64,000 nucleotides of DNA from Fulvia fulva. Its lineage: Eukaryota > Ascomycota > Dothideomycetes > Mycosphaerellales > Mycosphaerellaceae. A model generated the notes under the pieces. The model searched no databases. It was given only the letters and a program-made list of their open reading frames with translations, and was not told the origin of the DNA. Positions 1 through 10,944 of the stretch are shown one piece after another. Made by a program: the position numbers and the translations under genes. The DNA lies in contig NC_063013.1 in assembly GCF_020509005.1 (NCBI RefSeq), forward strand, positions 2,232,001-2,296,000. Reading direction: 5' to 3'. How positions within the stretch are numbered: position 1 is the first letter of the stretch; each line of letters starts with the position of its first letter.

Positions 1-1844
1 ATTAAGAGATTCGTCCGTAATTGTGTTATATATAGAACAACGGTTCCGTTAAATTAGTAGTATTAGGGCCTCCTTATACTATCACCGGTACCCTTCGGAG
101 TATAGGAGGATATCGCTATTGACTTCGTTATAGATTTGCCCGTAAGTAAGAGCTTAACCAATAGATAAACGTATAAGAACGTCCTTATAGTTACGGATAG
201 GCTTACTAAGGAGAGACACCTAATCCTAGTACTATAGATAGACGCCCTATATATCGTATACATCTTTATCCGCTACATCTTTGTACGTTATAGTATTCCT
301 AAGAGTATCGTCTCGGATTAGGGCTCCTAGTAGACGTCTACGTTCTAGAGACGAGTTTGCTCCCTACTCGGTATTAAATAACGACTATCGACGGCCTTTT
401 ACCTAGAATCCGATAGATAGTCTAAAAGTACGAATAAGGTTATAGAACGTTACCTTAGGGCCTACATTAACTACGCCTAAGATAATTAGGTTGATTAGTT
501 ACTACTTGCCGAGATTACTACTAATAATTATATATTAGCTACTACTAGAGTGTTACTCTTCTACGCTAATACCGGTCGTAACCTAGAATTCACGGATACT
601 AGTCTAACTACCCCTATAAAGCTTATGCCCTATAAGTAACGACTCGATACAGAATCTACGAATACGTTTACTAAGCGTATAAACTAGATATACGTATATC
701 TAAGGCAAGAAATTGTGTTAGCTTAAGCGTTATAAGCAGATTTTATAAACGTATATCGCTAGCTACCTCCGAATTATAACATCGGCGACGAAGTTTATAT
801 CAATACTACTAACTAGTTAATAATACGCCCGTCTAAGAAGCTCGATATCAAGAACGTAGGGCCGTACGAGATCACCGTAGCACTCCCGTATTAAAATGCT
901 TACCGCGTTATAATACCCGATTAGTTAGGCAATCTCTATAACACTTTCTACGCCTCGCTCCTATAACTAGCTACTAATGACCCCGAACCTAGACAGATCC
1001 TAGTACCGCCGCCTCTAATCGAGATCCCCGTAACGACGACGGCGAAACATCCGAAGAGTACTTTATAGAGGATATACTCGATAGGAAATATTTCAAGCTA
1101 AAGGGAAGACTACTAAAACACTTACTACCGAAGCAAGACGAGTATAAGTACCTAGTAAAGTAGAAAGGATACCGCGAGCCGAGCTAGGAGCTACTAGAAG
1201 TATTAGTAGGAGTAGCCGCCTCTATTATAGACTTCTACTATAACTTTCCGACGAAGTCTATACCCGCCGACTTTAAGCCGCCGTACGACTAGGTACCTAA
1301 TAAGGACCGAGTTACTAGTATACTACGATCTTATACTAAGTCTAGGTAGTTACCTACGGAGAACGCGAGTACGTCTATACCGGTAGTTATACCGTAAACT
1401 AATACGCCCGTAACGGCGTCTAAGCTATAAGTAAGGACGTTACGCCGCTCGATAAGACTTAATACGAGTGCGATAGAGTTCGACACGCCTATAGTTAACC
1501 TATAAAGCTCTATAGAAACGAACGCTATAGACATAGGCTTAGATACTTAATACGCTAGGGCTACTATAGAACCGCGTATACCTACTTCTATAAAGATAAT
1601 AACGGATAGAAGTCTCTATAATAAGCGTTAGAACAAGGATGTCGCTATATACCCTAAGCCTCTATATAGCCGTACTAGCTTAGCCGCCCGACGGATATAG
1701 TGATCGATAGTAAGGAGGATATTAAGAGTTTAGAGGATACTTAAGCTAAATAAGGTAGACTAGAGGATGATATAGTTTTCGTAGATGCACTACTATAGAG
1801 ATAGAGCCGTCCGAGGACGAATAGCGATCTAAAGGGGGGGGTAC
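1..1844 (+). mobile_element. RIP-degraded Gypsy (chromovirus) retrotransposon, 3' half
   Basis: Frame 3k+1 from 106 reads as a Gypsy integrase core. The first catalytic Asp is at 121-123 and the second region (Ser-Asp-stop-Gly-Ser) at 313-327. The expected catalytic Glu is a Lys codon (AAA, 424-426), which fits TpG to TpA change. A chromodomain follows at about 1137-1210 (frame from 1137), where two conserved Trp codons are TAG. A purine tract (AAAGGGGGGGG) at 1831-1841 fits the polypurine primer just before the 3' LTR. Stops throughout are TAA/TAG where Gln or Trp is expected. CA and TG are almost absent (none in 1141-1200). The element is dead, and its 5' half lies outside the window. Confidence 0.9.
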
Positions 1845-1990
1845 TATCACGGTTTACTACTACCGTAACGTCGCGCGCCTTAGCGCTTCCTTATATATCT
1901 CGCGCGCTTTGCGCTTCTCTTTCGTAGCCTTACCAAACAACGCTTATTTTACGGTAACCCTATACTATCGTCTTATAGATTACTACCCGT
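1845..1990 (+). mobile_element. 3' LTR of the left Gypsy element (start only defined)
   Basis: The sequence after the polypurine tract begins TATCACGG. This matches the TGTCACGG start of the right-hand Gypsy LTR, with the terminal TG changed to TA. The LTR's right edge cannot be fixed from this window; 1990 is a guess at where LINE sequence resumes. Confidence 0.5.
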
Positions 1991-4100
1991 AATAGTATTA
2001 GACTAGTCTCTCTTTAAGTTCTCGTAATAGAAAGTATAGGTCGATTATACTTATACTTATACGGGCCTTCTACGTTTCTATTCCCTTTAGTATTACTAAG
2101 GCTATTCCGTAGCTTACGGTTATATCTAGTAGCTTTCCCCCTAGAAACGCGTACGGGGTAGTAAAGTCGAGTCCCTACTATAGGTAGTAGAGGTTAAAGT
2201 CGCCGAGGAGTACTTACTTCGCGTCTTAGCTTAGGGTCCGCTCTAGGTAGGCGAGGGGTCCTAGTTCCCTACTCGTCCGACCCCGCGGTAGCGGGTTATA
2301 AACGTTATAGATCTAGATAGAGCCTTGTATCGTATCGATCTAGATTAATGTTATGTCTCCTAGGTTGCCCTACTACGGTAGTATAACCTTCTACGACTCA
2401 AGGTCTATAGTCTTGCTTACGTATATATATATCCTCGGGATGACGTCTCGTTAGCCCGCGATTACGGTATAGTATCTCCGGTCATTACAAGTAGCTAGGA
2501 GTCCTACGTAGGGGTTGATCTATAGTTCCTATACCGTAATAACGTAGTACCGTAGCGGGTCTAGCTCTTATAGAAAGTGGCGCTAGACCTTGTCCCTACT
2601 TTTGTTTACGTTATACTATACGATAGTAATGTCGTCGTATAGTATTATTCGTTATCCGTAAGGTCTATTTCCGTACTAACCTACTATATCTCCTAAGCCT
2701 ATATCCCGCTATCCGGCTAGCCCTAGGGCCGCTAGGCCGCCCTAAAGATTCGCATTTAGCCTAGTTCGTTAGTAGCCCGGTTAAGGTGTCGAGGCCTACC
2801 GGGAGGTAGATACGTTTGAAGTTAGGTTCCCTTATTCGTCTCTTCTACCCTCTTCCTTTTACTCGGCTCGAAGCCCTTATATACGGTAGGTCCCTCCTAC
2901 TATCGTTAGGGGTACCTAGCTAGTGTAGAGATCCTTACTTGTCTCGCTCGTTCTTATGCTACTATTCTAGCTAGGCATTGGTTTGAATACGCTAGGTGCC
3001 TTCTACCGTAGTATATATACCTACTCTCCTTTTTTAGGCATTCCCTTCCCTAGTATAGGCCTACATAGTAAGGACACCTTAGGGTCTTCTCCCCGCATTT
3101 GGGGCTATATGACCGTACTATTGGCATTAGAAGCATTGTAGTACCCTATAGCTGCTCTAATAGATCTCCGTGTCTATTCTCTCGTAGTTCTAGAATAGCC
3201 TATTATCTAGTATCTAGTTAGCTTATTCCGCTGTCTCTACCTAGATGATAAGCGATGAATACGTCTTCTCTCGGTCTACTGTCTTGTATAGCCATGCCGC
3301 CTTCGTTAGTCGTACTCCTAGGGATGTGTTCTAGTTCTATACTTAGAGGTAGGGAAGGTCTTCGACCTTAAATGTCCTAGGGACCCCGTAGGCGATGACG
3401 GTATACTGTTAGTAGGAGACTCGTGCCGACTTCGCGACTTTAGTAGTCCACTCCTTATAGGTCTCTAGCTTTCGTCTATTAGACTCTTATACGGTAAAGA
3501 GTCTTACTACGCCTGTTGCCTCTACCTTCGCTCCAACTACTTCCTTTTGGCCGATTCTGTCGACAATCTCCTTGCTTGTTAGGGCTGCGATTTCTTGTTT
3601 CTCCGCCGGATTAGTAATGTATAGGCGTACCGCATTGCTTGCCTTCGGAGGGGGTTGATTCTTACCTGCTGCTACTATTGCCTATATAGTTGGTCTCTAG
3701 GCTGCCTTCTGTGTTGCTTGTTAGATTGTCTTCGGGATTTGGTATGATAGCGCTTTTAGCGCTCCTAGTAGCTGTGCTATAGTGTTCTTATATGCCCGGG
3801 CTGGGTGTTCGTCATCCCCTAGCAAGTTTTCCGCCTCCGTATATAGGGTCGTCCACGCTGTGTTGTTTGTCGTTGGCCTCTGCTTTCCATGTAGTGGGCC
3901 TTGGCTTGTGTCCTGGGTTTTTTCTTGGTTTGTTCCCCGGTTTGGCTCTTGGTGCAGAATGTTCGCAAGGCTGTGGCTCTCGTTGGTTGCCATCCTTCGC
4001 TGCTGTTCGGGGTGAGGTCGCGCTTCCTAATTAGGCAGTTGTCCTCCGCAACTCCGCAACTCCAGGGTCTGCCGTCAGGGGAACGGAACCTCAGTTTTGG
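1990..4100 (-). mobile_element. Tad1-like LINE, ORF1 plus endonuclease part of ORF2, RIP-degraded
   Basis: On the minus strand the 5' end carries a short intact ORF1 start (3993 down to 3721) that ends at a TAA in a Gln-rich context. The ORF1 frame then continues through broken codons to a CCHC zinc-knuckle remnant (Cys at 3135 and 3126, His at 3111). ORF2 follows with an endonuclease/exonuclease/phosphatase domain: Tyr-Asn-Val-Tyr-Asn-Pro at 2292-2309 and Gly-Asp-Phe-Asn at 2193-2204. No reverse transcriptase is seen, because the element stops at the Gypsy LTR; the Gypsy probably inserted into it. The first 400-500 bases of the LINE (about 3540-4050) keep normal CA/TG content, so RIP fades inside the element. 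Both edges are approximate. Confidence 0.8.
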
Positions 4101-4187
4101 GGTTCTTTGTACCACGATTGCGCCGCCGCCTGCGCAGGCGGGTCGCTGCTGCTTGAGTGGATTGCTCGTCTTGATAAGGGCTGTCGA

Positions 4188-4737
4188 ATGAATGGTCCTC
4201 GTCGATGTTCCGCTCTCAACGATGTTCTTCCGAATCCTTGTGTCTATCGAGTCTACAATATAGCCACAGGCAAGATCTATGCAACAAGTAATTGGGCCGG
4301 CTCTCTCGACAATCCGATCAACGTCACAACGATCGATATCAAGAACGATCACAAAACCGAGTCTGTACGGTACGACAAGCTGGCGGAGGGCAACGGCGGA
4401 TCTGCTTTTTACCCTCCAGGTACACCGGCGAACTCTAGTGAAGGTCAGCAGATCGTATTCTCAGCGCCCATTGCACAGAAGACCTCTGAGACAGCCAAGC
4501 TCAACGATATCACCAAGGTGCCCCGGGGCGATCGACGCGATTTTCCTGCAAAGTGCTGACTCTCTGGACGATAGGTGTTCGTGCCTGGTGGAATGTACAT
4601 CTTCAATGCGTATAAGCTGTGGAAGATTACCATCAAAGCAGAGGTAAGCTCCAATGTGTGCCACCAGTCCTTCCACCTGCCAGTTGCTAACTCCTCAGCA
4701 GGGACGCAGCGTCAAGCGCGGGTTTGGCTTGTACTGA
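4188..4737 (+). CDS. small unknown protein, three exons
   Basis: I do not recognise this protein. Exons are 4188-4517, 4575-4643 and 4699-4737, giving 145 residues. Both introns (57 and 55 nt) have GT-AG ends and textbook fungal branch points (GTGCTGAC, TTGCTAAC) just upstream of the acceptor, and the frame stays open across both, so I believe the model. The protein has no signal peptide or membrane segment. It is polar, with a Thr/Asn-rich middle and a basic C-terminus ending Gly-Phe-Gly-Leu-Tyr. The Met at 4188 is the first in frame after a poor upstream context, so the true start could differ. It sits directly beside the dead LINE and runs convergently toward the DUF3237 gene. Confidence 0.65.
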
Positions 4738-4933
4738 GATGGCATCATCGCAGCCTTGTGGGACATGCCATGCCCCAACACAACCAAGCCAAGGCTTCTA
4801 GAGGTTCGTAACAGCCGAACAAATGGCATGCTACAAATCGCACGTCCGGCATCCGCGGATCGCCGCGGTGCAATCCAAATGACGATGTCGCAACCCTATC
4901 GATCAATACGACGTTCCATTGACGAAAGTCGTG

Positions 4934-5715
4934 TTAGTATACTCTCCCTCGAGCTGTGCCAACGTTAGCGCGACCATTCTCCCGGCAGAGACTTCTCCCT
5001 TCACTTACATGCCACACATCGATCTTGAGTGTAAACGCGGTATCGTTCCCAGCGACGCGTCCGAGCACACCGACGGCTACACAATTGACAGTTAGCAATT
5101 ACCGCCCACAATACGAACGCTTACACATAGCGACTTACCAACAATGTTGTTCATCCAATAATACCTCTTATCTCCCGTGTCGATGTTCACTTTCAAATGT
5201 AGCCCTCCAGCAGGCACGCTAGGCCCACTCGTTTGTAACCAGAGATTCGCACCGTCGTCGGTCTGGAGGTTATACCTACGTTCATAGGCTTTCAGTCAGT
5301 CATCGGTTGTACTTTACCTTCCCAAAAGAGTCTTCGATGGAGTAGTGTTTGGAGGTGTCACGCTTCCTCTCCATCACTCAACGCCATCACTATCCCTCCG
5401 CGCATCCCATTCAAAGTATACACACCTCGTATCCGCCTCAAACAATCCCGTCTGCGGATCCGTAACGCCCCAATCGGCTCCCAAATCCAAAATCTTGCCC
5501 GAAAGCCTCGGTCCTGTAAAGTTTCCGCCCACGATGGGGATCGCCTTCCTTATATCACGTGGCCCTTGCGTCTCGTAGAGGCTCTCGAGACAGTCGACGT
5601 AGGCTGTGTAAAGGAACACCAACCCTGGTGCTGTGGGTTCGGGGGATGTGAGCACGGTCTGACTGAAGCCGAGGGAGGCGAAAAGGGAGAAGGCGGTGAT
5701 GGTTGGGATGTGCAT
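4934..5715 (-). CDS. secreted DUF3237 (UPF0311) family protein
   Basis: Exons are 5715-5426, 5275-5139 and 5076-4934 (189 residues). Introns are 150 and 62 nt, the second with a GCTAAC branch point. The N-terminus (MHIPTITAFSLFASLGFS) looks like a signal peptide. The body has the DUF3237 pattern: Gly-Gly-Asn-Phe-x-Gly-Pro-Arg-Leu-x-Gly, then a Gly-Ala-Asp-Trp motif, then Thr-Asp-Asp-Gly-Ala. The function of the family is unknown. I chose the Met at 5715 over one at 5769 because a TATA box at 5786-5793 would start transcription near 5760. The last 20-odd residues may instead be replaced by another exon, since a GTAAGT follows the family's usual end (Val-Trp-His). Confidence 0.75.
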
Positions 5716-5785
5716 TGTGAAGAGCAGGATGAGTGGGAGTGGAGGGGTAGTGGTGAAGAAGAGGTGCATGGTTGATTGGTACTGG

Positions 5786-5793
5786 TATATAAA
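5786..5793 (-). promoter_or_regulatory. TATA box of the DUF3237 gene
   Basis: TTTATATA on the minus strand, about 70 nt upstream of the chosen start codon. It supports the shorter N-terminus. The rest of 5716-6053 holds nothing else I can identify. Confidence 0.5.
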
Positions 5794-6053
5794 GTAGTGT
5801 AGGACTGGAGTGATGTCGGACCGAGCTACACCAGGTGAAGAAGCTGTTCGGCAACGCAAGTCGGTACCTTGCAGTCAAGCTACAGCAAGCTGCGGCAAGC
5901 ATTCTCCACGGCAGCTGGGACGTCCTGGAAGCTGTCTTGAACACTTTGCTGAATCCCCATGGTTTATGCCCCGGACTCCACGTTCTGGCGGCTATCGTTG
6001 GCAGCGGGGAGATGCGGATCGGTCGTAACTGCCGGTAGATGCTGGCTTGCTGT

Positions 6054-8637
6054 TCAACGACCTTTTGAAAGCTGCGCAATCATGCGGTCAATTTCCAGCA
6101 TACCATTACCGCTGGCCTTCGTTCTGAGCTCCTCCAACGTGGCACGATCTTTCGCCTTTAGTGCTTCTTCAGCCGCTCTGGTGACCAGACCGCACTTGAC
6201 CCACATCTCGATCCGTTCGGCAGGCGTCAGTGAAGTGCATTTCGGGATGAATACTGATGCAACTTTTGGGTTACCAGCGCCCAGTATCTCGTTGAAGAAT
6301 GGCTGTTCAATGTTAGCATAAGCATCGCCATCGCCAACAGTGGCACACTCACCTCCCAACCAATTGGGGACTTGCGATTCTTCGACGTCTCCTCCAGTTC
6401 TCTCCAGTCTCGGCGACTGACCAAGGCGCGTAGTCGGATCCACCAGTATGTCTTGTCGCTGACCTTGAACTCGGTCTGTACTTTCTGAGACCGTTTCAAG
6501 TTGCCCGTCTTGATCAGCTTGGTAAGGGTCTCATTGACGGACAGTCCCAAGTAGCGATCGCTCAGCTCCTTCTCAAAGTGTTCCTGCAAACGCAATAGCT
6601 TCTGCGACTCCTCAATTGCTGTGACTTGAGGTGCAAATTCTTTGCTATCGCGCAGCAGTTTCGCGGCCATTTTGAGCTTGTCGTTCGCAGGACCAATGTC
6701 GCTTGCGGCCAGAGCCTCCGAGATGAGCAAGTTTGCGCCATCTAGTCTTCTATCGTCTTGATAGTAGAAGTCCTTTAGCAGCTCTTGGTCCTGATCTATG
6801 GCCGAAGCTTCCACGATCGCCGTAGCCATTGGTCTGCTGTTGATTGTTCGGAAGAAGCTGGACAGCGGGATCTTCTTCTTCAAGTTGAGTAAGACGTAGA
6901 ACACGAGGTCGGTGTCGCCGCTCTGGATTGCCTTGTCCAGAGCAATCGACTCCTTGCCAACGTTAAGCAGTAGAGGGACCTGTTTGCCTGCTCGTGGCTC
7001 ATGTTCAAGCAGTTCTGTTGCAAGCTCGCCTCGACCATCTTCGTATGCTGCTCTCGCTACTTCTTCGAAGGATATGCCGCGCTTGCCATTGAGCTTTCGC
7101 ACGATCTCTGCACAGATACTCTCCTCGTCGGTGCTGGAGCTGCGCACCTTTTGTCGTGCCCAGTGAACGTATATTCCATCAACAGGTAGATGGAGGTACT
7201 CGGAAACCTTTAGTGCGAGCAAATACTCTTGCCTGTTGACAAGTCGCTGAATGAGCTTCTCTGGGGTGAGGCGGATGTACTGCTCGTATGACAGCGGCAG
7301 ACCAACCTCGAAGAAGCGGATCGCGTTGAGCACTCGCAACGCTTCGGTCATGTCTACGAAATCGTCGCTGTTGTACAGCTCGAGTACCGATTTGCCAAAG
7401 GAAGCAGCCTTGAGGAGCTGTTTCTGCCAGTGTATGCTATATTCCTTGCCAGCAGCACGGACACAAATATCGACAGCTTCGTCAAGATTTTGTCTGATCA
7501 ATTGAATGTTGTCGTCTGCTTTAGGCGACTTGTTCTCAAGCTGCTCGATGGCATCCAGAAGAACAGCAGCCGGTGCATCTGAACCAAGCTTGAATACTTC
7601 CTCGGTCGTGTCAGGATCGACTTTCTGGATGAACTCGCAGACATCGTTGGTGAGGATCCTCAAGCCGTCAACGTCTGGCAGCAGATGGACGAAGGCGGTG
7701 TAGTCTTGCAGCTTCCACGCAGCGCCGTGAGGACCAATGAGGTGCACTTCGTCTTCCCAAGCAATAGCAACAGCATTGTCGCCACACCACTCCATGTCTT
7801 TCGGCGGCGTCCTAGCTTTGGTGTCATACTCACTGAAACGCTCCTGGAAGTCGGCACTGATGACCCAGACCTTGCCATCGTCTGTGTAAAGGGCGATGAA
7901 CTTGCCGTTGGGCGAGACTCGTATGTGCCTGAACGGCCCAGCTTCGAGGCCACGGTCCTCTGCCTCGACGGCATCCACGACATACACGGTCTTGCCAATC
8001 GCCAGCAGAACTTCCACCGACCGCGAGGATGTGTATTCAGGTGGGATGAGTGTCCAGGAATGAACGTCGCCAGGCGGCGCCGAAGCAAGAAGCTGCGGCC
8101 GTGGCTCGTCGTATCTCGTCACTGCAACGACGCTGTTGTTTCCCAGCAGCGCGACGAAGCCCGTCGACCAGAAGTTGCAGCTCTGCACTCCATGCTCTTC
8201 CGCACCGTGGCCGAGCGAGAACGGGGTGAAGTCGTGCTGTAGGTCGGCATACACGCGCACCGTGCCATCGTCTGTCACCACCAGCAGCCGCTCGTCCTCA
8301 GACCACCCGACGCTCTTGATGTTGCCCTTGTCCCAGTTGATCTGGCGGATCAGCTTGCCCGCGCAGCTGTAGATGTCGATGGTGGACTTGAAGGCCTGCG
8401 AGCCTCGGAGGGAGTAAATGTTGCTCTGGTCGCGCCGCAGTGCTGCGGTATATTAGCGGTGCACGTGTGTAGACTTTGGCAGCGCTCACCTACAGCACCA
8501 CTATAGGGAGCGCCCGTCACCGTGTACTTCTCGAGCTCAAGGTCCGGGTCGAAGACATCGTCGTACAGCTGCATCTTGCGGTAGAAGCGATCACCGATGC
8601 GCTCCCAGTTTGCGCGAGGGGCGAGAGGCTTCGACAT
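6054..8637 (-). CDS. VPS16: vacuolar protein sorting protein 16 (HOPS/CORVET subunit)
   Basis: Exons are 8637-8490, 8442-6353 and 6302-6054 (828 residues, close to yeast Vps16). Introns are 47 and 50 nt with CTAAT/CTAAC-type branch points. The N-terminal half is the Vps16 beta-propeller region; the start resembles other Vps16 proteins (Asn-Trp-Glu-x-x-Gly-Asp-Arg-Phe-Tyr-Arg-Lys). The C-terminal half is the helical Vps16_C domain, ending in the Leu-Gly-Ala-Gly-Asn-Pro-Lys-Val-Ala-Ser segment and Ile-Pro-Lys-Cys. By family knowledge, Vps16 is a core Vps-C subunit that binds Vps33 and is needed for endosome-vacuole tethering and fusion. Its stop faces the DUF3237 promoter 338 bp away. Confidence 0.95.
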
Positions 8638-8716
8638 GTTGATCAGCCACTGGTGTCTCAATCATCGCAGGAACATGGTGTTGTTGTATGGAAGGACATG
8701 TATTGCTGCCTTCGAA

Positions 8717-8923
8717 GTGGTGGTGATGGTGGTGATGGTGATGGTGGTGGTGGTGGTGGTGGTGGTGATGGTGATGGTGGTGGTGGTGATGGTGATGGTG
8801 ATGGGGTGGTGGTGGTGATGTGGTGATGGTGATGGTGGTAGTGGTGATGGTGGTGGTGGTGATGGTGATGGTGGTGATGGTGGTGGTGGGGGTGATGGTG
8901 ATGGTGATGGGGCGGTGGTGATG
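8717..8923. repeat. imperfect GGT/GAT trinucleotide repeat
   Basis: About 207 bp built almost only of GGT and GAT units, just upstream of the VPS16 start and 178 bp before the next gene's start. The opposite strand would read as His/Thr/Ile runs. I take it as a non-coding simple repeat. Confidence 0.95.
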
Positions 8924-9100
8924 CTTCAAGCCGCCTCGTCTCGAGTCAGCTTCCCCTCCAAAGCGACTTCCTTCAAGCTCCCACTTGCCACATGATACAT
9001 CACTGGCAGGAGAGACGGGTGCTTTAACCACTACCTATACATGTCCGTATCATGATCAAATGATGTGACAGCCTTTGCCACCTGCAACACGGCCATCATC

Positions 9101-10132
9101 ATGGCATCCACCATCGAAGCACGTCTGCAAGGCCTAGGCGATCTGGAACTGGCTCTCCTGGTGTCTATGATCGCAGAGGAGCACTGCATTGTGTCCACCA
9201 ACACCGCCACAACGACGAGTCTCTCGCAGGAGTTGAGCTTCACATGTGCCCAAACCTTTGGCGTCAAGCCCGTGGTGATAGAATGCTCTCCAGAGACCAC
9301 AGTCGACGACTTCACCAATTCAATGCTCATCGATCTGGATGAGCTGAAAGACAATATTCCAGGCGTCCGAGACGGCATGGACAGGCCGACCTTCTCTGTC
9401 GATTTCTCGCCTTCACGAGAACGAAGCCCAGGACGTTTCGGTAGCTTCGCGGGCGACAGACTGGAAAACAAGCACATTGCAGATGTCATCATTGCTTCTG
9501 GTCTGGACACGGCCCACGACGCTGTACAGCTCCAGGCATTGGAGCTCCTTCGCTCGAAGCGCATCTTCACGAGATCTGCTATGCACGTGGCACCGAAAGA
9601 CATGCTTTTCATAGCTGTACTCTCTCGCCCACAGGCGAAGCTATGCCGACATTTCAACGATGTTTTCGCCATGTCGCATATTCACGACGATGAGGACGGT
9701 CATCCACACTTTGATAGTCAAAGTGGCAAGGCATTATCATCGGCATTCTTCTTGGAAGACGTCAAAGTACTCAGACAGCAAATGGAGAACGTCTTCTTGA
9801 CTGCCGAGATGGCACAATATCTACACAACGTAGTGGTGTTCATGCGGAACAGCCGCTACATCAAAGGTGGCGTCACAGCAACAGCCACTCGTCAAATGCG
9901 AAGCATAAGCAGAGCGCTGGCACCGCTTCACGGCATCGATTATGTCCCGCCATCACTTGTGGCACTGGCAGCTCGCAAGATCTATCCTCATCGTCTGGTG
10001 CTCGCCACCCACGAAAACGAGAAGAGTCTGCTGTGGGGGAGTGACCCTCGAGCCGTGAAGGAACTGCTTGAAGGTGTCACCGTGGAAGACGCTATTGAGG
10101 CTGTGCTGGCCAGCATCGAGGCACCGCTGTGA
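9101..10132 (+). CDS. MoxR/magnesium-chelatase-like AAA protein lacking Walker motifs
   Basis: Single exon, 343 residues from the Met at 9101; an in-frame Met at 9065 is possible but gives an unlikely extension. The order of segments follows fungal proteins annotated 'magnesium chelatase': an N-terminal helix (Leu-Gly-Asp-Leu-Glu-Leu-Ala-Leu-Leu), a stretch where the nucleotide site should be, Leu-Leu-Arg-Ser-Lys-Arg-Ile-Phe-Thr-Arg near residue 150, Ala-Pro-Lys-Asp-Met-Leu-Phe-Ile-Ala-Val, and a C-terminal lid with Pro-Pro-Ser-Leu-Val-Ala-Leu-Ala. No Gly-x4-Gly-Lys-Ser/Thr loop is present, and the Walker B position is not acidic-ended. It may be a non-hydrolysing scaffold; its true role is unknown. 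Fungi make no chlorophyll, so the name is historical. Confidence 0.75.
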   Translation: MASTIEARLQGLGDLELALLVSMIAEEHCIVSTNTATTTSLSQELSFTCAQTFGVKPVVIECSPETTVDDFTNSMLIDLDELKDNIPGVRDGMDRPTFSVDFSPSRERSPGRFGSFAGDRLENKHIADVIIASGLDTAHDAVQLQALELLRSKRIFTRSAMHVAPKDMLFIAVLSRPQAKLCRHFNDVFAMSHIHDDEDGHPHFDSQSGKALSSAFFLEDVKVLRQQMENVFLTAEMAQYLHNVVVFMRNSRYIKGGVTATATRQMRSISRALAPLHGIDYVPPSLVALAARKIYPHRLVLATHENEKSLLWGSDPRAVKELLEGVTVEDAIEAVLASIEAPL

Positions 10133-10162
10133 GATCACGGTATTTTTATCGTATCATTCTGG

Positions 10163-10756
10163 TCAGTCATGTGTAGACATCTCGAGCCTTTGAATAATGG
10201 CATCGTCAACAGCGCAAGGCCTCTCCTCCGGCATGAGACTTCGCTCAATCAGCCGCCCAGCATCGATTGCAGCATCGTCATCAAGCATGCGCTTCATGCT
10301 CCTGGCGCGTTCTGTCACATCTTCGATGTCCTCGATCCATTCTGCAATCCATTTATCTCGAATCGAGCCGGGAATGCCAATTTGGATGGTCCTGTAATCC
10401 AACTTCTCCAGTCTTGGGCCGCGCTCGGGATCCCACTGAACGACTACCGACTCGCCTCTGGCATGTGGACTTTCAGCCAGACATGCGTTGCTCAAGAGCT
10501 CGGCAAAATGCTCATGCTTCATGCGAATCGCCAGGATTCGTTCTTGGTTCAGGTCTTTGTATGAGTAGCCGCTTCGGTACATCATCCAGCACCAGGAAGG
10601 CTTGATCCATGTCATGCGGCCAGGCTTGAGCAGAGACGATGCTGAGAGTATCTGGTGTTCGACGGCGGCTGAGGCGATAGATGCATTGTATGCTTGGTAT
10701 ACTACAACACAATCCTCATCGAAAGAAGCACGGATGGTACGATACGAGGTTGACAT
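10163..10756 (-). CDS. DUF4291 family protein
   Basis: Single exon, 197 residues. DUF4291 hallmarks are clear: Tyr-Arg-Thr-Ile-Arg-Ala near the start, Val-Tyr-Gln-Ala-Tyr-Asn, Arg-Met-Thr-Trp-Ile-Lys-Pro-Ser and Trp-Met-Met-Tyr-Arg-Ser-Gly. The Met at 10756 matches the family start. The upstream Met at 10795 lies too close to a weak TATA-like TTATAT (10809-10814, minus strand). The family has no established biochemical role. It is convergent with the chelatase-like gene (30 bp apart) and divergent from the broken hydrolase gene. Confidence 0.85.
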   Translation of the reverse strand: MSTSYRTIRASFDEDCVVVYQAYNASIASAAVEHQILSASSLLKPGRMTWIKPSWCWMMYRSGYSYKDLNQERILAIRMKHEHFAELLSNACLAESPHARGESVVVQWDPERGPRLEKLDYRTIQIGIPGSIRDKWIAEWIEDIEDVTERARSMKRMLDDDAAIDAGRLIERSLMPEERPCAVDDAIIQRLEMSTHD

Positions 10757-10944
10757 GGTCTCTGTGGGTCTGTTTGACCACGGACACAGCTTCATGACCA
10801 GGAGTACATATAACTAGCGGCCAGCGGTGATCTGAACACTGTCGTGAGTCATCTGCTTATTGCGGCGGCGGTGTCTATACTGCAACTTTGTTGTGGCGAA
10901 GAACGTTTGCACTGCCACCACCATGTTATCGATACTTCATTTTT

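Noticed and set aside
3819..4352. 177-codon minus frame over the LINE end and the small gene
   Set aside because: It is antisense to the better-supported three-exon gene and crosses the LINE edge.
8717..8923. CRISPR-like array
   Set aside because: Continuous trinucleotide units without spacers, and the genome is eukaryotic.
8591..9031. Long minus-strand frame with His/Thr runs
   Set aside because: It is produced by the GGT/GAT repeat and the VPS16 5' region; no conserved protein.
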